From contig CAVBPX010000002.1 of the NCBI GenBank assembly GCA_963597395.1, positions 1 to 64,000 of the forward strand: 64,000 bases of DNA, written 5' to 3'. The notes beneath the pieces are model-generated. The model did no database searches, was not told the origin of the DNA, and saw only the letters and a list, made by a program, of their open reading frames with translations. The number at the start of each line of letters is the position of its first letter. The first letter of the stretch is position 1. Of this stretch, positions 43,009 through 52,247 are shown piece by piece. The position numbers and the translations under genes were made by a program. The DNA comes from Hallerella sp963597395 (lineage in GTDB: Bacteria > Fibrobacterota > Fibrobacteria > Fibrobacterales > Fibrobacteraceae).

Positions 43009-44914
43009 ATTTCTCCTTTCCCATAGCTACTGGATTCTCCTTTTTCCCTTTGCAAGCTTTATCGTAAACGGGATTTTCCTTTGCAAAAACCACAGGAAGG
43101 CCGCCGGAGCCCTTTCCTGCGCGCTCAACGGACTTTCGATGCTCTACGCGGTATCGCTCGTCGTTTCGTACTTTCTTTCGGCAGCACCCCAAAAACTGGT
43201 CGCGTGGAAGTGGACGTTCCTTTCGTTTACGGGAAAGCTTTCGGCCGACGCGGCGTTCCTTCTCGACCCGCTTTCCGCGATGATGCTTTTTGTCGTCGCC
43301 GTCATCGCTTTCTTTGTAAACATCTACAGCCTCGGTTACATGCGGGAAGACCGCGCCGAGGGGCGCTTTTTCTCGCTGCTTTCGTTCTTCACCTTTTCGA
43401 TGTTCGGGCTCGTCGTCGCGACGGGACTTTTCCAAATGTATTTCTTCTGGGAGCTGGTCGGCATCGCAAGCTACCTGCTCATCGGATTCTGGTACGAAAG
43501 GCCCAAGGCCGTCGCCGCGTCAAAAATGGCGTTTATCGTCACGCGCTTTGCCGACAGTTTCTTCCTTCTCGGCATCGTCATCGTGAGCTTCGTCGCGGGG
43601 ACTTTTGACTTTTCGACGCTCAACGCGACAAATCCGCGGATGGCCTTTGGCACGGTTTCGCTCGGATTCTGGGACGTGAACATTTCGGACGCGCTCATCC
43701 TCGGCTCCGTTCTGATGTTCATCGGCGGCTGGGGCAAAAGCGCCATGTTCCCGCTCCACATTTGGCTTCCGAACGCAATGGAAGGTCCGACGCCCGTTTC
43801 GTCCATCATCCACAGCGCAACGATGGTCGTCGCCGGAGTCTATCTGGTAGCGCGTCTCTTCCCCTTCTTTTCGGCCTGTGACGGAACGCTCGAAATCGTC
43901 GCCGCCGTGGGTGCCTTTACGGCGCTCTTCTCCGCGGTCATCGCATGCACGCAAAAGGACATCAAGCGGATTCTCGCCTATTCGACCCTTTCGCAGCTCG
44001 GCTACATGATGTTCGGCCTCGGCGTCTCGGCTTCGGCAGCTGCCTCCTTCCACGTTTTCAACCACGCGTTTTTCAAGTGCATGCTCTTTCTTGTGGCGGG
44101 TTCCCTCATCCATCAGGTTTCGACAAACGATCTCGACCAGATGGGCGGACTTCGCAAAAAGATGCCGTGGACCTATTTTGCGGCCCTCATCGCGTGCCTT
44201 TCCATTTCGGGAATTCCGCCGTTTTCCGGATTCTTCTCCAAGGACGAGATTCTCTCCGGCGCCCTCGTAAACGGGCATCCTGTCATTTTCGCCGTCGGAC
44301 TCTTCACCAGCGCCATCACGGCCTTCTACATGTTCAGGCTCTTCTTCCTCGCGTTCCACGGAAGTCCGCGGAGCGAAGCCGTCAAGGCCGGGCACGTCCA
44401 CGAGGACTTTGCGATGACATGCCCCATCGTATGCCTCGCCATTCCCTCCGTCGCAAGCGGCTTCCTGTGCAAGGGACTTTTCGAAAGCTACCTGGGAAAG
44501 GCTCCGGAAGTTTCGGGATGCGCCTTTGCATCGGCCGTCCCCTTTATTGCGACCGCCGCCGGAATTCTCGGAATTGCCCTAGCCTGGTTCCTCTACGCAA
44601 GCCCGCGGGCAAACGTCGAACGGGCGCTCGATTCGACGAACCGCGGATCCGTTTACCGCACCATCTACAACAAGTTCTACTTCGATGAAGGCTATTACGC
44701 ATTTGTGCGACAGTTCATCTTCGGCGGCGTAGCACGCCTTGCAAGAGCCTTCGAAGACGTCGTGATTGCAAACCTCGTCACGGGTGTGACAAAAATTGTC
44801 AAATTCGGCGGAGTGCTCGTCCGCGAACTTCAGACGGGCAATCTCTTCATTTACATCGGAACGTTTATCGTCGGCGTCATCCTGTGGCGCTATCTCGGCG
44901 GGCTTCCCGTCTAA
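43001..44914 (+). CDS. nuoL: NADH-quinone oxidoreductase subunit L
   Basis: 637 residues, the distal antiporter-like subunit with the long lateral helix. Seen: FFWELVGIASYLLIGFWYERPKAV (key Glu), GGWGKSAMFPLHIWLPNAMEGPTPVSSIIHSATMVVAGVYLVARL (key Lys and His), SQLGYMMFGLGVSASAAASFHVFNHAFFKCMLFLVAGSLIHQ. The C-terminal end (LFIYIGTFIVGVILWRYLGGLPV) is the terminal helix. Overlaps nuoK by 8 bp. Confidence 0.96.
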   Translation: MNEFLLSHSYWILLFPFASFIVNGIFLCKNHRKAAGALSCALNGLSMLYAVSLVVSYFLSAAPQKLVAWKWTFLSFTGKLSADAAFLLDPLSAMMLFVVAVIAFFVNIYSLGYMREDRAEGRFFSLLSFFTFSMFGLVVATGLFQMYFFWELVGIASYLLIGFWYERPKAVAASKMAFIVTRFADSFFLLGIVIVSFVAGTFDFSTLNATNPRMAFGTVSLGFWDVNISDALILGSVLMFIGGWGKSAMFPLHIWLPNAMEGPTPVSSIIHSATMVVAGVYLVARLFPFFSACDGTLEIVAAVGAFTALFSAVIACTQKDIKRILAYSTLSQLGYMMFGLGVSASAAASFHVFNHAFFKCMLFLVAGSLIHQVSTNDLDQMGGLRKKMPWTYFAALIACLSISGIPPFSGFFSKDEILSGALVNGHPVIFAVGLFTSAITAFYMFRLFFLAFHGSPRSEAVKAGHVHEDFAMTCPIVCLAIPSVASGFLCKGLFESYLGKAPEVSGCAFASAVPFIATAAGILGIALAWFLYASPRANVERALDSTNRGSVYRTIYNKFYFDEGYYAFVRQFIFGGVARLARAFEDVVIANLVTGVTKIVKFGGVLVRELQTGNLFIYIGTFIVGVILWRYLGGLPV

Positions 44915-44923
44915 AGGTTTTCT

Positions 44924-46432
44924 ATGATAAGCACGATCCTTTTCAACCTCATCTGGATAATCCCGCTTCTCGCCGTTCTCGTGTGCGTTCCCATTTCGCG
45001 GGCCCATACGGTCGCCATCAAGCGGATTCATCTCGCCTCCGCGGGGATTGTTCTCGCCCTTGCGGGGAGCCTTGTGGCAATCGCATACAAACTCACCATG
45101 CCGCTCGGAATTCCAACCGGAAACAAGCCCTTTGTGCAGTTTCTGACGGACTTCGAATGGCTTCCGGCGATTCACGCCCACTACACAGTTGGAACGGACG
45201 CGCTCGGAATTCTCCTCGTGTTCCTCACCGCGGTCATCGTCTTTACGGGAATGCTCGCCAGCTGGAAAATCGAGCATCGGCAAAAGGAATTCTTTGCGCT
45301 GATGCAAATTCTCGGCACCGCGGTATATGGCGTCTTTATGAGCTTTGACCTCGTCCTCTTCTTTGTCTTTTACGAAATGGAAGCGCTGTGCATGTATCTG
45401 ATGATTGCGGGCTGGGGAACGGGCAACAAGGACTACGGCGGAAAAAAGCTCACGCTCACGCTCGCCCTCGGAAGCGCCATGGTTCTCGCCACAATCTTCG
45501 GAATCTACGTCGAAAGCGGCGCCACCACCTGGAACATCCTGAACCTCGCCGACGTAAAGCTCCCGATGCATTTTCAGATGTGGGCCTTCCCGATGCTCTT
45601 TATGGGATTCGCCGTTTCCGGCTCGCTTTTCCCCTTCCATTTTTGGTCCCCGGACGGACACTCTTCCGCACCGACGGCCGTTTCGATGCTTGCTGCGGGC
45701 GTCATGATGAAGATGGGACCGTTCGCATGCCTTCGCGTTGCCATCTATTTAATGCCCGAAGCCGCGCGCATCTACCTTCCCTATATTGCGTTCCTCGTGA
45801 TTTTCAACGTCGCGATTGCATGCTTTATCGCCATCCGTCACCGCGACCTTAAATACATTACGGCCTACAGCTCCATTTCGCACCTCGGCCTCATCTTTCT
45901 TGGACTTGTCGCGGCAACGCCGCTCGCCTTCCGCGGAGCCGCCCTGCAGATGCTCTCGCACGGTTTTCTCACCGGACTTTTCTTTGCAAGCATCGGCATG
46001 ATCTACGGCCGCACGCACACGCGGAACATCGACGAGATGGGCGGTCTCATGCGCGTGATGCCTTTCCTCGGCGTCGCCTTTACCATTGCGGGATTCGCGG
46101 GCCTCGGGCTTCCCGGGCTCTCGGGATTTGTCGCCGAAACAACCATTTTCATCGGCAGCTTCCAGAGTCCCGTGCCGCATGTAAAAATCATCACCATCCT
46201 CGGAATCCTTTCCATCACGGTCACCGCGGTCTATATTCTGCAGACCGCAAACCGGATGCTCTCCGGTCCGCTGAACCAAAAGTTCAAGGCGCTCCCCGAT
46301 GCGGATTTTACCGAAAAGACGGCCCTCGTCATCATCGCGGCGTGCCTCTTCGGAGTGGGACTTTTCCCCGGCTGGATCTCGGACTTTCTGGATACGGCAA
46401 TCGCCCCCATCTACGCAAACTTTATGAGGTAA
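44924..46432 (+). CDS. nuoM: NADH-quinone oxidoreductase subunit M
   Basis: 502 residues, antiporter-like. Seen: FFVFYEMEALCMYLMIAGWGTGN, GSLFPFHFWSPDGHSSAPTAVSMLAAGVMMKMGPFACLRVAI, YSSISHLGLIFLGLVAATPLAFRGAALQMLSHGFLTGLFFASIGMIYGRTHTRNIDEMGGL. Separated from nuoL by 9 bp and from nuoN by 4 bp. Confidence 0.96.
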   Translation: MISTILFNLIWIIPLLAVLVCVPISRAHTVAIKRIHLASAGIVLALAGSLVAIAYKLTMPLGIPTGNKPFVQFLTDFEWLPAIHAHYTVGTDALGILLVFLTAVIVFTGMLASWKIEHRQKEFFALMQILGTAVYGVFMSFDLVLFFVFYEMEALCMYLMIAGWGTGNKDYGGKKLTLTLALGSAMVLATIFGIYVESGATTWNILNLADVKLPMHFQMWAFPMLFMGFAVSGSLFPFHFWSPDGHSSAPTAVSMLAAGVMMKMGPFACLRVAIYLMPEAARIYLPYIAFLVIFNVAIACFIAIRHRDLKYITAYSSISHLGLIFLGLVAATPLAFRGAALQMLSHGFLTGLFFASIGMIYGRTHTRNIDEMGGLMRVMPFLGVAFTIAGFAGLGLPGLSGFVAETTIFIGSFQSPVPHVKIITILGILSITVTAVYILQTANRMLSGPLNQKFKALPDADFTEKTALVIIAACLFGVGLFPGWISDFLDTAIAPIYANFMR

Positions 46433-46436
46433 GAAG

Positions 46437-47870
46437 ATGACCCAATTCATTCTGCCCGACATTTTGCTTCTGGCCTTTCCTTTCGTTCTCATTTTTCTCA
46501 ACCAGATTCTCCCCGGAAAAAAGGCGCTCCCGTTTTACGCTTCCGTCGGATTCTTTGCGCTTCTCCTCGTGCTTTTGAACCTGCTCCTCGTGGGCGGGAC
46601 GCAAACGTATCTTTCCAACTGGAAAATTGACAGTTTCGGCATCCTCATGCGCGAGGTTCTCGTCGTCGGGACGCTGCTCGCGCTGCTCTTTGCCAAGGAC
46701 TATTTTGACCACTCCGCGGACGGAAAGGAAAAGCTCCGGGAGTTCCCGGAATTTGCGGCGGCCCTCGCAGCGGCGACGTTCGGAGGCTTTACGGTTCTTT
46801 CCGCAAACGAGCTGCTTACGCTCTTTCTCGGGCTCGAGCTTGCCACGCTTCCGATGTACGCCCTCACCGCATGGAACAAGTCCGACCCGCAAGGTTCCGA
46901 AGCCGGCACCAAGTATATTCTCATGGGAAGCGTCGCCTCGGCCTTCGAGCTTTTCGGCATCAGCTACCTGTATGGATTTTCGGGAAGTCTCCGGTTCGAC
47001 GTCATCGCAAACGCCGTATCGGCAAACCCGCTCGATCCGCTGCTCTGGATAGCGGTGCTTTTCCTCTTTTGCGGAATCGGGTTCAAGCTGACGCTTTTCC
47101 CCTTCCACACCTGGGCTCCGGACGTCTATGAAGGCGCCCCGACGCCCGTCACCGCGGTTCTCGCCGTCACAAGCAAGACGGTCGCCATCGCGTTTCTCGC
47201 CGTTCTCGTCTATGGGCCTCTCGCCGGCATGCACGAAAAGCTCATCCCGTTCATTTCCCTCCTTGCAGGAGTTACGATACTCGCAGGAAACCTCGGAGCC
47301 CTTAAACAGACGCGCCTCCGCCGCTTTATGGCCTACAGCTCCATTTCACAGGCGGGCTACATTCTCGTCGCGCTCGCCGGTTCGGAAAACTTCGGCCTCA
47401 CCGCAAAGACGGCCATTCTCTTCTATCTTCTGCTCTACGCATTTTCGAACTACCTCGCCTTCTTCGTCTTCGGAATCATCGGAGAGCGTCGCCACGAAAC
47501 GTTCGATTCCCTCGCGGGACTTTCAAGGGAATCCCCGACGCTCGCCGTGGCGCTTGCCGTCTCCGCCTTTAGCCTTGCCGGGATTCCGCCGCTTGCCGGA
47601 TTCATGGGAAAATTCTTTCTCTTCGAAAGCGCAGCCACTTCGCACGCCTATTTTCTCGTCGCCTTTGCGTGCCTGAACAACGTCATCGCGCTCTACTACT
47701 ATTTGCAGCTCGTGAAAAGCGCCTGGGTGATTCCTTCCGACCCGAACGCCCTCCCGCTCCGGGTGAACGCGCGTCAAAAGGTTTGCGTCATAGCCCTCAC
47801 CGTATGCGTTCTTCTCGCCGGGGTCTGTCCCTTCGTCAGCACGAACATTTCGAAACTTCTCGCCCTCTAA
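46437..47870 (+). CDS. nuoN: NADH-quinone oxidoreductase subunit N
   Basis: 477 residues, antiporter-like. Seen: LTLFLGLELATLPMYALTAWNKSDPQGSEAGTKYILMGSVASAFELFGISYLYG, LFPFHTWAPDVYEGAPTPVTAVLAVTSKTVAIAFLAVL, RRFMAYSSISQAGYILVALAG, SLAGIPPLAGFMGKFFLFESA. Last gene of the cluster; a terminator hairpin follows 13 bp after the stop. Confidence 0.96.
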   Translation: MTQFILPDILLLAFPFVLIFLNQILPGKKALPFYASVGFFALLLVLLNLLLVGGTQTYLSNWKIDSFGILMREVLVVGTLLALLFAKDYFDHSADGKEKLREFPEFAAALAAATFGGFTVLSANELLTLFLGLELATLPMYALTAWNKSDPQGSEAGTKYILMGSVASAFELFGISYLYGFSGSLRFDVIANAVSANPLDPLLWIAVLFLFCGIGFKLTLFPFHTWAPDVYEGAPTPVTAVLAVTSKTVAIAFLAVLVYGPLAGMHEKLIPFISLLAGVTILAGNLGALKQTRLRRFMAYSSISQAGYILVALAGSENFGLTAKTAILFYLLLYAFSNYLAFFVFGIIGERRHETFDSLAGLSRESPTLAVALAVSAFSLAGIPPLAGFMGKFFLFESAATSHAYFLVAFACLNNVIALYYYLQLVKSAWVIPSDPNALPLRVNARQKVCVIALTVCVLLAGVCPFVSTNISKLLAL

Positions 47871-47883
47871 AAGAGCCTTTGCG

Positions 47884-47916
47884 TCCGACGCGGAACATTT
47901 CCCGTCGGATGTTTTT
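47884..47916 (+). terminator. rho-independent terminator of the nuo operon
   Basis: TCCGACG (47884-47890) pairs with CGTCGGA (47903-47909), then TGTTTTTG. Confidence 0.75.
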
Positions 47917-47917
47917 G

Positions 47918-47923
47918 TATCTT
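47918..47923 (+). promoter_or_regulatory. putative -10 element (leaderless)
   Basis: TATCTT, 7 nt, ATG at 47931, immediately after the nuo terminator; no Shine-Dalgarno. Confidence 0.35.
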
Positions 47924-47930
47924 GAAGCCG

Positions 47931-50219
47931 ATGAAATTTTTAAGCGGAACCGTCCTCCTTATTCTCCTCTCGGCCTTTCTCGCCTGTTCCGACAGTTCGA
48001 GCGAAGACGATTATCGCTTCGAGCGGGCCGTCCAGGACCTTTCCGTTCTGCGGAGCTGCGCCGAAAAAAGCGACACGACGAGTTCCTGCTACAGGCTCCG
48101 CTGGAGAATCCCCATCGAGACGAAGAACCTTCTCCGTTTTCACGTCTGGATAGACACGGTTGATGTAAACGATTCCACCAAGGACGTTCCGAGCGGCGCC
48201 ACCAAAAGTTCCATCCAAATTCCATTCGAAAACGAGGAAATCCTCTACGACACGCTGGACCTCACCGAATACGTCAAGGATTATCTTTCGCGCGATAGCC
48301 TCGCCGTCGCCCTCTGGAGCGAATACGACGACAACGACAAATCGGGCGACGTCCAGCACCTCTACATCCACTTCGGGGACGACCTTGCGCCTTCCCTCGT
48401 CACCATAAGCGATTCCACGTGGACCACGGGCGTTGCCCTCGACTGGTCGCGTCCCACCGACCAGTACGACTACTACGCACCGGAAAGCCTCTCGGGCCCC
48501 ATCGCGGGCTACAACGTTCTTCTTTGGGCCGAAAACGAGACGCAGGACATCCGGAACGCGAAAGTGCGCCTACTGCATGACGGCGAAACGGACTCCACGG
48601 GAGAAAGCCTCTGGCTGCGCCACAGGCGATTCCGCTACACGAGCGACTCCCTCTGGATAGACACCACGTCCACCTCGAGCACGAACTTTCTCCGCATCGC
48701 GGTCCTCGACGGCAAGGGGTTCGACTTTTCGCGCGACAGCGCGAACCGTTTCCGCATGATAATCGAAGGGCTCGAACCCGAAAGCAACTACACGATAGGC
48801 ATCATCGCCTGGGACTCCGCCGGGAACGTCTCCGGATCGGGTTCCGTCGAAACGAACCAGCTCTTTATGACAACGGACCGCGTGGCGCCTCTCATGGGAA
48901 ATTCGCTTCGCATTCTCCCCGACACGACGGACGCTTCGCGGGCATTTCTGGATTCGAACCGGGTCCGCATCTTTTGGGCCCGCAGCGTCGATCCGCTCAC
49001 AAACTCGAGCGGCATCACGGCGGACTCCACGCTCCACATCCCGGCCAAATGTTTTGAAGGCGTCTGCTACCGCCACGTCAAAAGCTACGAGGTCGAACTC
49101 TGGAACGGCTCCGCGTGGGAGACTGCGGAAGGCGCGGGCGGAACCTCCGACGAAAAATATCGGACGTCCTACGAACCGAGCGGCGACACGATGAAAATTT
49201 CGCCGACCGGAGCGTTTGTCTCCGACACCATCCGCTGGGTCGTCCCGGGCGACACGCTCGTAATCCGGGTCCGCGCCGTGGACTCCTCGGGCTTCTACTC
49301 CAAGGCCCTCATCGACACGATTCTCGTCACGGAAGGTCCCGAAGCGGACCTCAATTGCCCAGGCGGATTCGTCCCCGTCCACACAAACGATTCGACGCGT
49401 TTCTGCATCGAAAAGTACGAACATCTCGATAGCGACAGCACCTTTGCGCACGGCGTCCTCTACAGCGAAGCGGTCAGCGCCTGCGAAAGCATCTCCGAAA
49501 GCGGCTTTGCGGTATCGCTCTGCAAGTCGGCGGACTGGAAAGCGGCATGCCTCGCCGGCGGCCGAAGCTCCTACGGCGTCATCGAGGAATCCGGATTTTC
49601 CGCATCCGAGTTCCTCTACAGGAATTGCGGCGTCGGAACGGACGACTCCACCACCGCAACGCTCCTTTCGAACCGAAACAAGCTGTGCACAAGCCCGGAC
49701 GGAATCCGCGGACTCTCGGGAGGCTTCCAGGAATGGGTCATGGGGCCCGACACGCTCCCCGCGCTTCTCCGCGGATCGAGCTACGTCTATTACTCGGGCG
49801 AATCCCGCGAATCGCTCTCGAAGTGCACCACCTACTTCATCCCGAACTACACGCGGGCGGGCTACACACAGGACACGGTCTATCTCTACCGCGAAGGCTC
49901 CAAGGTCGATACGAGCCTCGTACAAGACACGTCGCGCACGCTCTACAGGATTCTCACCGTCAAGACTTTCACCGACACCGTGCAATTCTTCCGTGTTTCC
50001 ACCGCGGACGGGGACTCACTCGGCGAAGACTACGCACCGCTTTCCGAATACAAAAAGGGCGGCGAGACGTGGCTCAAGGAACTCGCCGGGAACCTCACCT
50101 ACGAACCCATCCGCAAGGAACCCGTCTTCTTTACGGGCGAAAGCGTCGCCTACCGCGGAGCGGCCCTCTTCTACACGGAACCGTCCATCTCGTTCCGCTG
50201 CTGCGCCTACCCCGACTAG
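47931..50219 (+). CDS. large FGE-like surface lipoprotein
   Basis: 762 residues from the ATG at 47931. Lipobox LLSAFLAC (Cys ~19) followed by SDSSSEDD. Residues ~25-480 are beta-rich, with three fibronectin-III-like units (GVALDWSRPTDQYDYYAPESLSGPIAGYNVLLW; GLEPESNYTIGIIAWDSAGNVSG; VRIFWARSVDPL). The C-terminal ~270 residues follow FGE/C-type-lectin-like logic: RFCIEKYEHLDSD, SEAVSACESISESGFAVSLCKSADWKAACLAGG, LSGGFQEWVMGPD and a final FRCCAYPD, with many Cys. FGE true enzymes need two defined Cys; here their equivalence is not established. Likely exported ligand-binding protein; no partner genes on the same strand. Confidence 0.8.
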   Translation: MKFLSGTVLLILLSAFLACSDSSSEDDYRFERAVQDLSVLRSCAEKSDTTSSCYRLRWRIPIETKNLLRFHVWIDTVDVNDSTKDVPSGATKSSIQIPFENEEILYDTLDLTEYVKDYLSRDSLAVALWSEYDDNDKSGDVQHLYIHFGDDLAPSLVTISDSTWTTGVALDWSRPTDQYDYYAPESLSGPIAGYNVLLWAENETQDIRNAKVRLLHDGETDSTGESLWLRHRRFRYTSDSLWIDTTSTSSTNFLRIAVLDGKGFDFSRDSANRFRMIIEGLEPESNYTIGIIAWDSAGNVSGSGSVETNQLFMTTDRVAPLMGNSLRILPDTTDASRAFLDSNRVRIFWARSVDPLTNSSGITADSTLHIPAKCFEGVCYRHVKSYEVELWNGSAWETAEGAGGTSDEKYRTSYEPSGDTMKISPTGAFVSDTIRWVVPGDTLVIRVRAVDSSGFYSKALIDTILVTEGPEADLNCPGGFVPVHTNDSTRFCIEKYEHLDSDSTFAHGVLYSEAVSACESISESGFAVSLCKSADWKAACLAGGRSSYGVIEESGFSASEFLYRNCGVGTDDSTTATLLSNRNKLCTSPDGIRGLSGGFQEWVMGPDTLPALLRGSSYVYYSGESRESLSKCTTYFIPNYTRAGYTQDTVYLYREGSKVDTSLVQDTSRTLYRILTVKTFTDTVQFFRVSTADGDSLGEDYAPLSEYKKGGETWLKELAGNLTYEPIRKEPVFFTGESVAYRGAALFYTEPSISFRCCAYPD

Positions 50220-51985
50220 TCGCGATACATCGCCTCTATTTTTTCGGCATACCGGGCTTCCACCGCTTTCCTTCGCAGCTTGAACGTCGGCGTCATCAGC
50301 CCGGATTCGACCGTCACGGGTTCGCCCACAAGCGTCCACTTCCGAATCTGCTCCCAGTGGTTCAGCTTGCGGTTGACGCGTTCCACGTATTCCCCGACAG
50401 CCGAAAGAATCCGTTCGTCCGCGGCGGCCTTCGAAAGGTCCAGTTTCCGGCGTTCCACGCCGAGAATTTGCGAAGCGACTTCCCCGGAAAGAAAAAGCAG
50501 CGCCGAGACGAACTTCCGGTTGTTCGCTTCGACGAGGGCGGCTTCAATCAGCGGATGCCTTGAAAGCTCAAGCTCCACGGGAACCGGCGAAACATACTTG
50601 CCCGTGCTCGTCTTGAAAATTTCCTTGATCCGTCCAATCAAGAACAGAAAACCGTCCTTGTCGATAATTCCCTGGTCTCCCGTCCGAAAGTAGCCGTCTT
50701 CCGTCCACGCGTCCCGATTCACCTCCGGCATGTTGCGGTAGCCCTGAAAGACGCTCCTCCCCTTCACAAGAATCTCGTTTTTTTCGCCAATCTTCACGGA
50801 AAGCCCCGGAAGAGGCTTCCCCACCGACTTGAGGCGAAAGCTCCCCGGCAAATTGACGCTCACGACGGGAGAACATTCCGTAAGGCCGTAGCCCTCAAAA
50901 ACGGGAAATCCCATATTGAGCAAAAAGCGCGAGACGGTCTGATTCAGCGCGGAACTTCCCGAAATAATCCAGCGGAAGCGCCCGCCCATTGCCTCGCGAA
51001 TCTGCCGATACACCAGCCTGTCGTAAATCTTTCTCCGCAAGGGCGCGCGACCCGGAACAGTCTTTTTCGCAAACAGAAGGGCCCGGTGCATCAAAAGGCG
51101 CTTTAATCCGCGCAAACGGTGCTCCCTGTTCGAAGCGGCAAGCGCCATCTTTTCGAGAATCCGCGGAACGAACGTCGCAATCGTCGGACGCACCTCGTGC
51201 GCAATCACGCCCGTGTTCTTCGGAGAATCCGCAAAGTATATCCGCAAGTGCTTCGCCATATACACGCAAATCACCATCCGCTCAAACACGTGCGCCACGG
51301 GAAGGACGCTCATCGCGGAATCCTCGGCGGCATTCGTCGTCAAAAGCGGAGCAATCATCCCCACCTCCGACACCATGTTTTCCTGCGAAATTTCGGCGCC
51401 CTTCGGCCGCCCCGTCGAACCGCTCGTGTAGATGACCGAAAAGAGATCCGATGGCCGAATGCTTTCGATGTTGTAAAGCAGCCAGTCGTGCGTTCCCTCC
51501 GACTTTCCGAGAATCGCGCCGCTCTCCAAAAGCTTTTCCCAGTAAATGCCGTTGGCGGGGAGCTTCGCCTTCGAATCAAAGCAAATCACGCGCCGAAAAC
51601 GCCCGAGGCGCTTTTGAATCGCCGGATCCAGAGACTCGACCGTATCGATAGCGAGAAAGTCCACATCCGAATCGTCGCACTGGAACTCGAAATGCTCCTC
51701 GCTAATATTCGGAAAGAGCGGAACCGTCACCGCATGCGAGACCTGCGCCGCCAAATCCGCGAGAATCCACTCTGGGGAGGTCCTCGCAATAATTCCGAGC
51801 GAGCGCTTTTCGGAAACACCTATCTTCGAAAAGGCGAGGGCCGCTTCAAAGAGCGTCCTTTTGAGGCGTTCCGGCGAATAATGCTCCCAAAGGCCGTCCC
51901 TTCTGCAGTCCCAGCCGGGAAAATCCGCGGAATTGCAAAGCTCCCAAAAGAGCCCCGGAATGGAACGGAATCGCTTTTCTTGCAT
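50216..51985 (-). CDS. long-chain acyl-CoA synthetase (AMP-binding)
   Basis: 589 residues from the ATG at 51983-51985. Adenylate-forming fold: P-loop-like VIYTSGSTGRPKGAEISQEN, FPVFEGYGLTECSPVVSVN, GYFRTGDQGIIDKDGFLFLIGRIKEIFKTSTGKYVSPVPVE and the hinge/catalytic Lys region LNHWEQIRKWTLVGEPVTVESGLMTPTFKLRRKAV. The last block is typical of the FAA1/FadD15-type long-chain group rather than acetyl-CoA synthetase. It activates fatty acids with ATP and CoA. Convergent with the lipoprotein gene (4-bp overlap of ends) and divergent from gdhA. Confidence 0.92.
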   Translation of the reverse strand: MQEKRFRSIPGLFWELCNSADFPGWDCRRDGLWEHYSPERLKRTLFEAALAFSKIGVSEKRSLGIIARTSPEWILADLAAQVSHAVTVPLFPNISEEHFEFQCDDSDVDFLAIDTVESLDPAIQKRLGRFRRVICFDSKAKLPANGIYWEKLLESGAILGKSEGTHDWLLYNIESIRPSDLFSVIYTSGSTGRPKGAEISQENMVSEVGMIAPLLTTNAAEDSAMSVLPVAHVFERMVICVYMAKHLRIYFADSPKNTGVIAHEVRPTIATFVPRILEKMALAASNREHRLRGLKRLLMHRALLFAKKTVPGRAPLRRKIYDRLVYRQIREAMGGRFRWIISGSSALNQTVSRFLLNMGFPVFEGYGLTECSPVVSVNLPGSFRLKSVGKPLPGLSVKIGEKNEILVKGRSVFQGYRNMPEVNRDAWTEDGYFRTGDQGIIDKDGFLFLIGRIKEIFKTSTGKYVSPVPVELELSRHPLIEAALVEANNRKFVSALLFLSGEVASQILGVERRKLDLSKAAADERILSAVGEYVERVNRKLNHWEQIRKWTLVGEPVTVESGLMTPTFKLRRKAVEARYAEKIEAMYRD

Positions 51986-52065
51986 AAAACACGCCCTTTT
52001 TCGAAAAAAATCGTCCAAAAGTCAAAATATCTTTTTTACCCGAAAAAAAGTCCGAAAATCGAAGA

Positions 52066-52078
52066 ACAAATTTGTCAT
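52066..52078 (+). promoter_or_regulatory. gdhA leader motif copy 1
   Basis: ACAAATTTGTCAT. Core ACAAnnTTGT is palindromic; first of three copies upstream of gdhA at roughly 75-80 bp intervals. Confidence 0.55.
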
Positions 52079-52116
52079 CTTTTAAAATCGCTTTTTTGTC
52101 GAATTTCGGCAATTTG

Positions 52117-52136
52117 GGAATTTGGCTACAAATTCC
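52117..52136. promoter_or_regulatory. inverted repeat in gdhA upstream region
   Basis: GGAATTTG-gcta-CAAATTCC, perfect 8-bp arms, flanked by a looser TTTCGG/CCGAAA pair. It lies between motif copies 1 and 2; operator or hairpin. Confidence 0.45.
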
Positions 52137-52146
52137 GAAATTTTCC

Positions 52147-52159
52147 ACAAAATTGTCAT
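52147..52159 (+). promoter_or_regulatory. gdhA leader motif copy 2
   Basis: ACAAAATTGTCAT, same core as copies 1 and 3. Confidence 0.55.
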
Positions 52160-52220
52160 TTTTTATTTTGCGGACGGCGAAATTTTCGCAAATTCCATTT
52201 GTTATATTTCAAAACGCCAA

Positions 52221-52233
52221 ACAACATTGTCAT
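52221..52233 (+). promoter_or_regulatory. gdhA leader motif copy 3
   Basis: ACAACATTGTCAT, 15 nt before the gdhA ATG and just 5' of the TTGGAG ribosome site, so a protein bound here, or RNA structure, could block translation or transcription. Confidence 0.55.
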
Positions 52234-52247
52234 CATTGGAGATCAAA

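Noticed and set aside
52122..52247. N-terminal extension of glutamate dehydrogenase
   Set aside because: It would translate the repeated control motifs; the ATG at 52248 has a good ribosome site and matches the family start.
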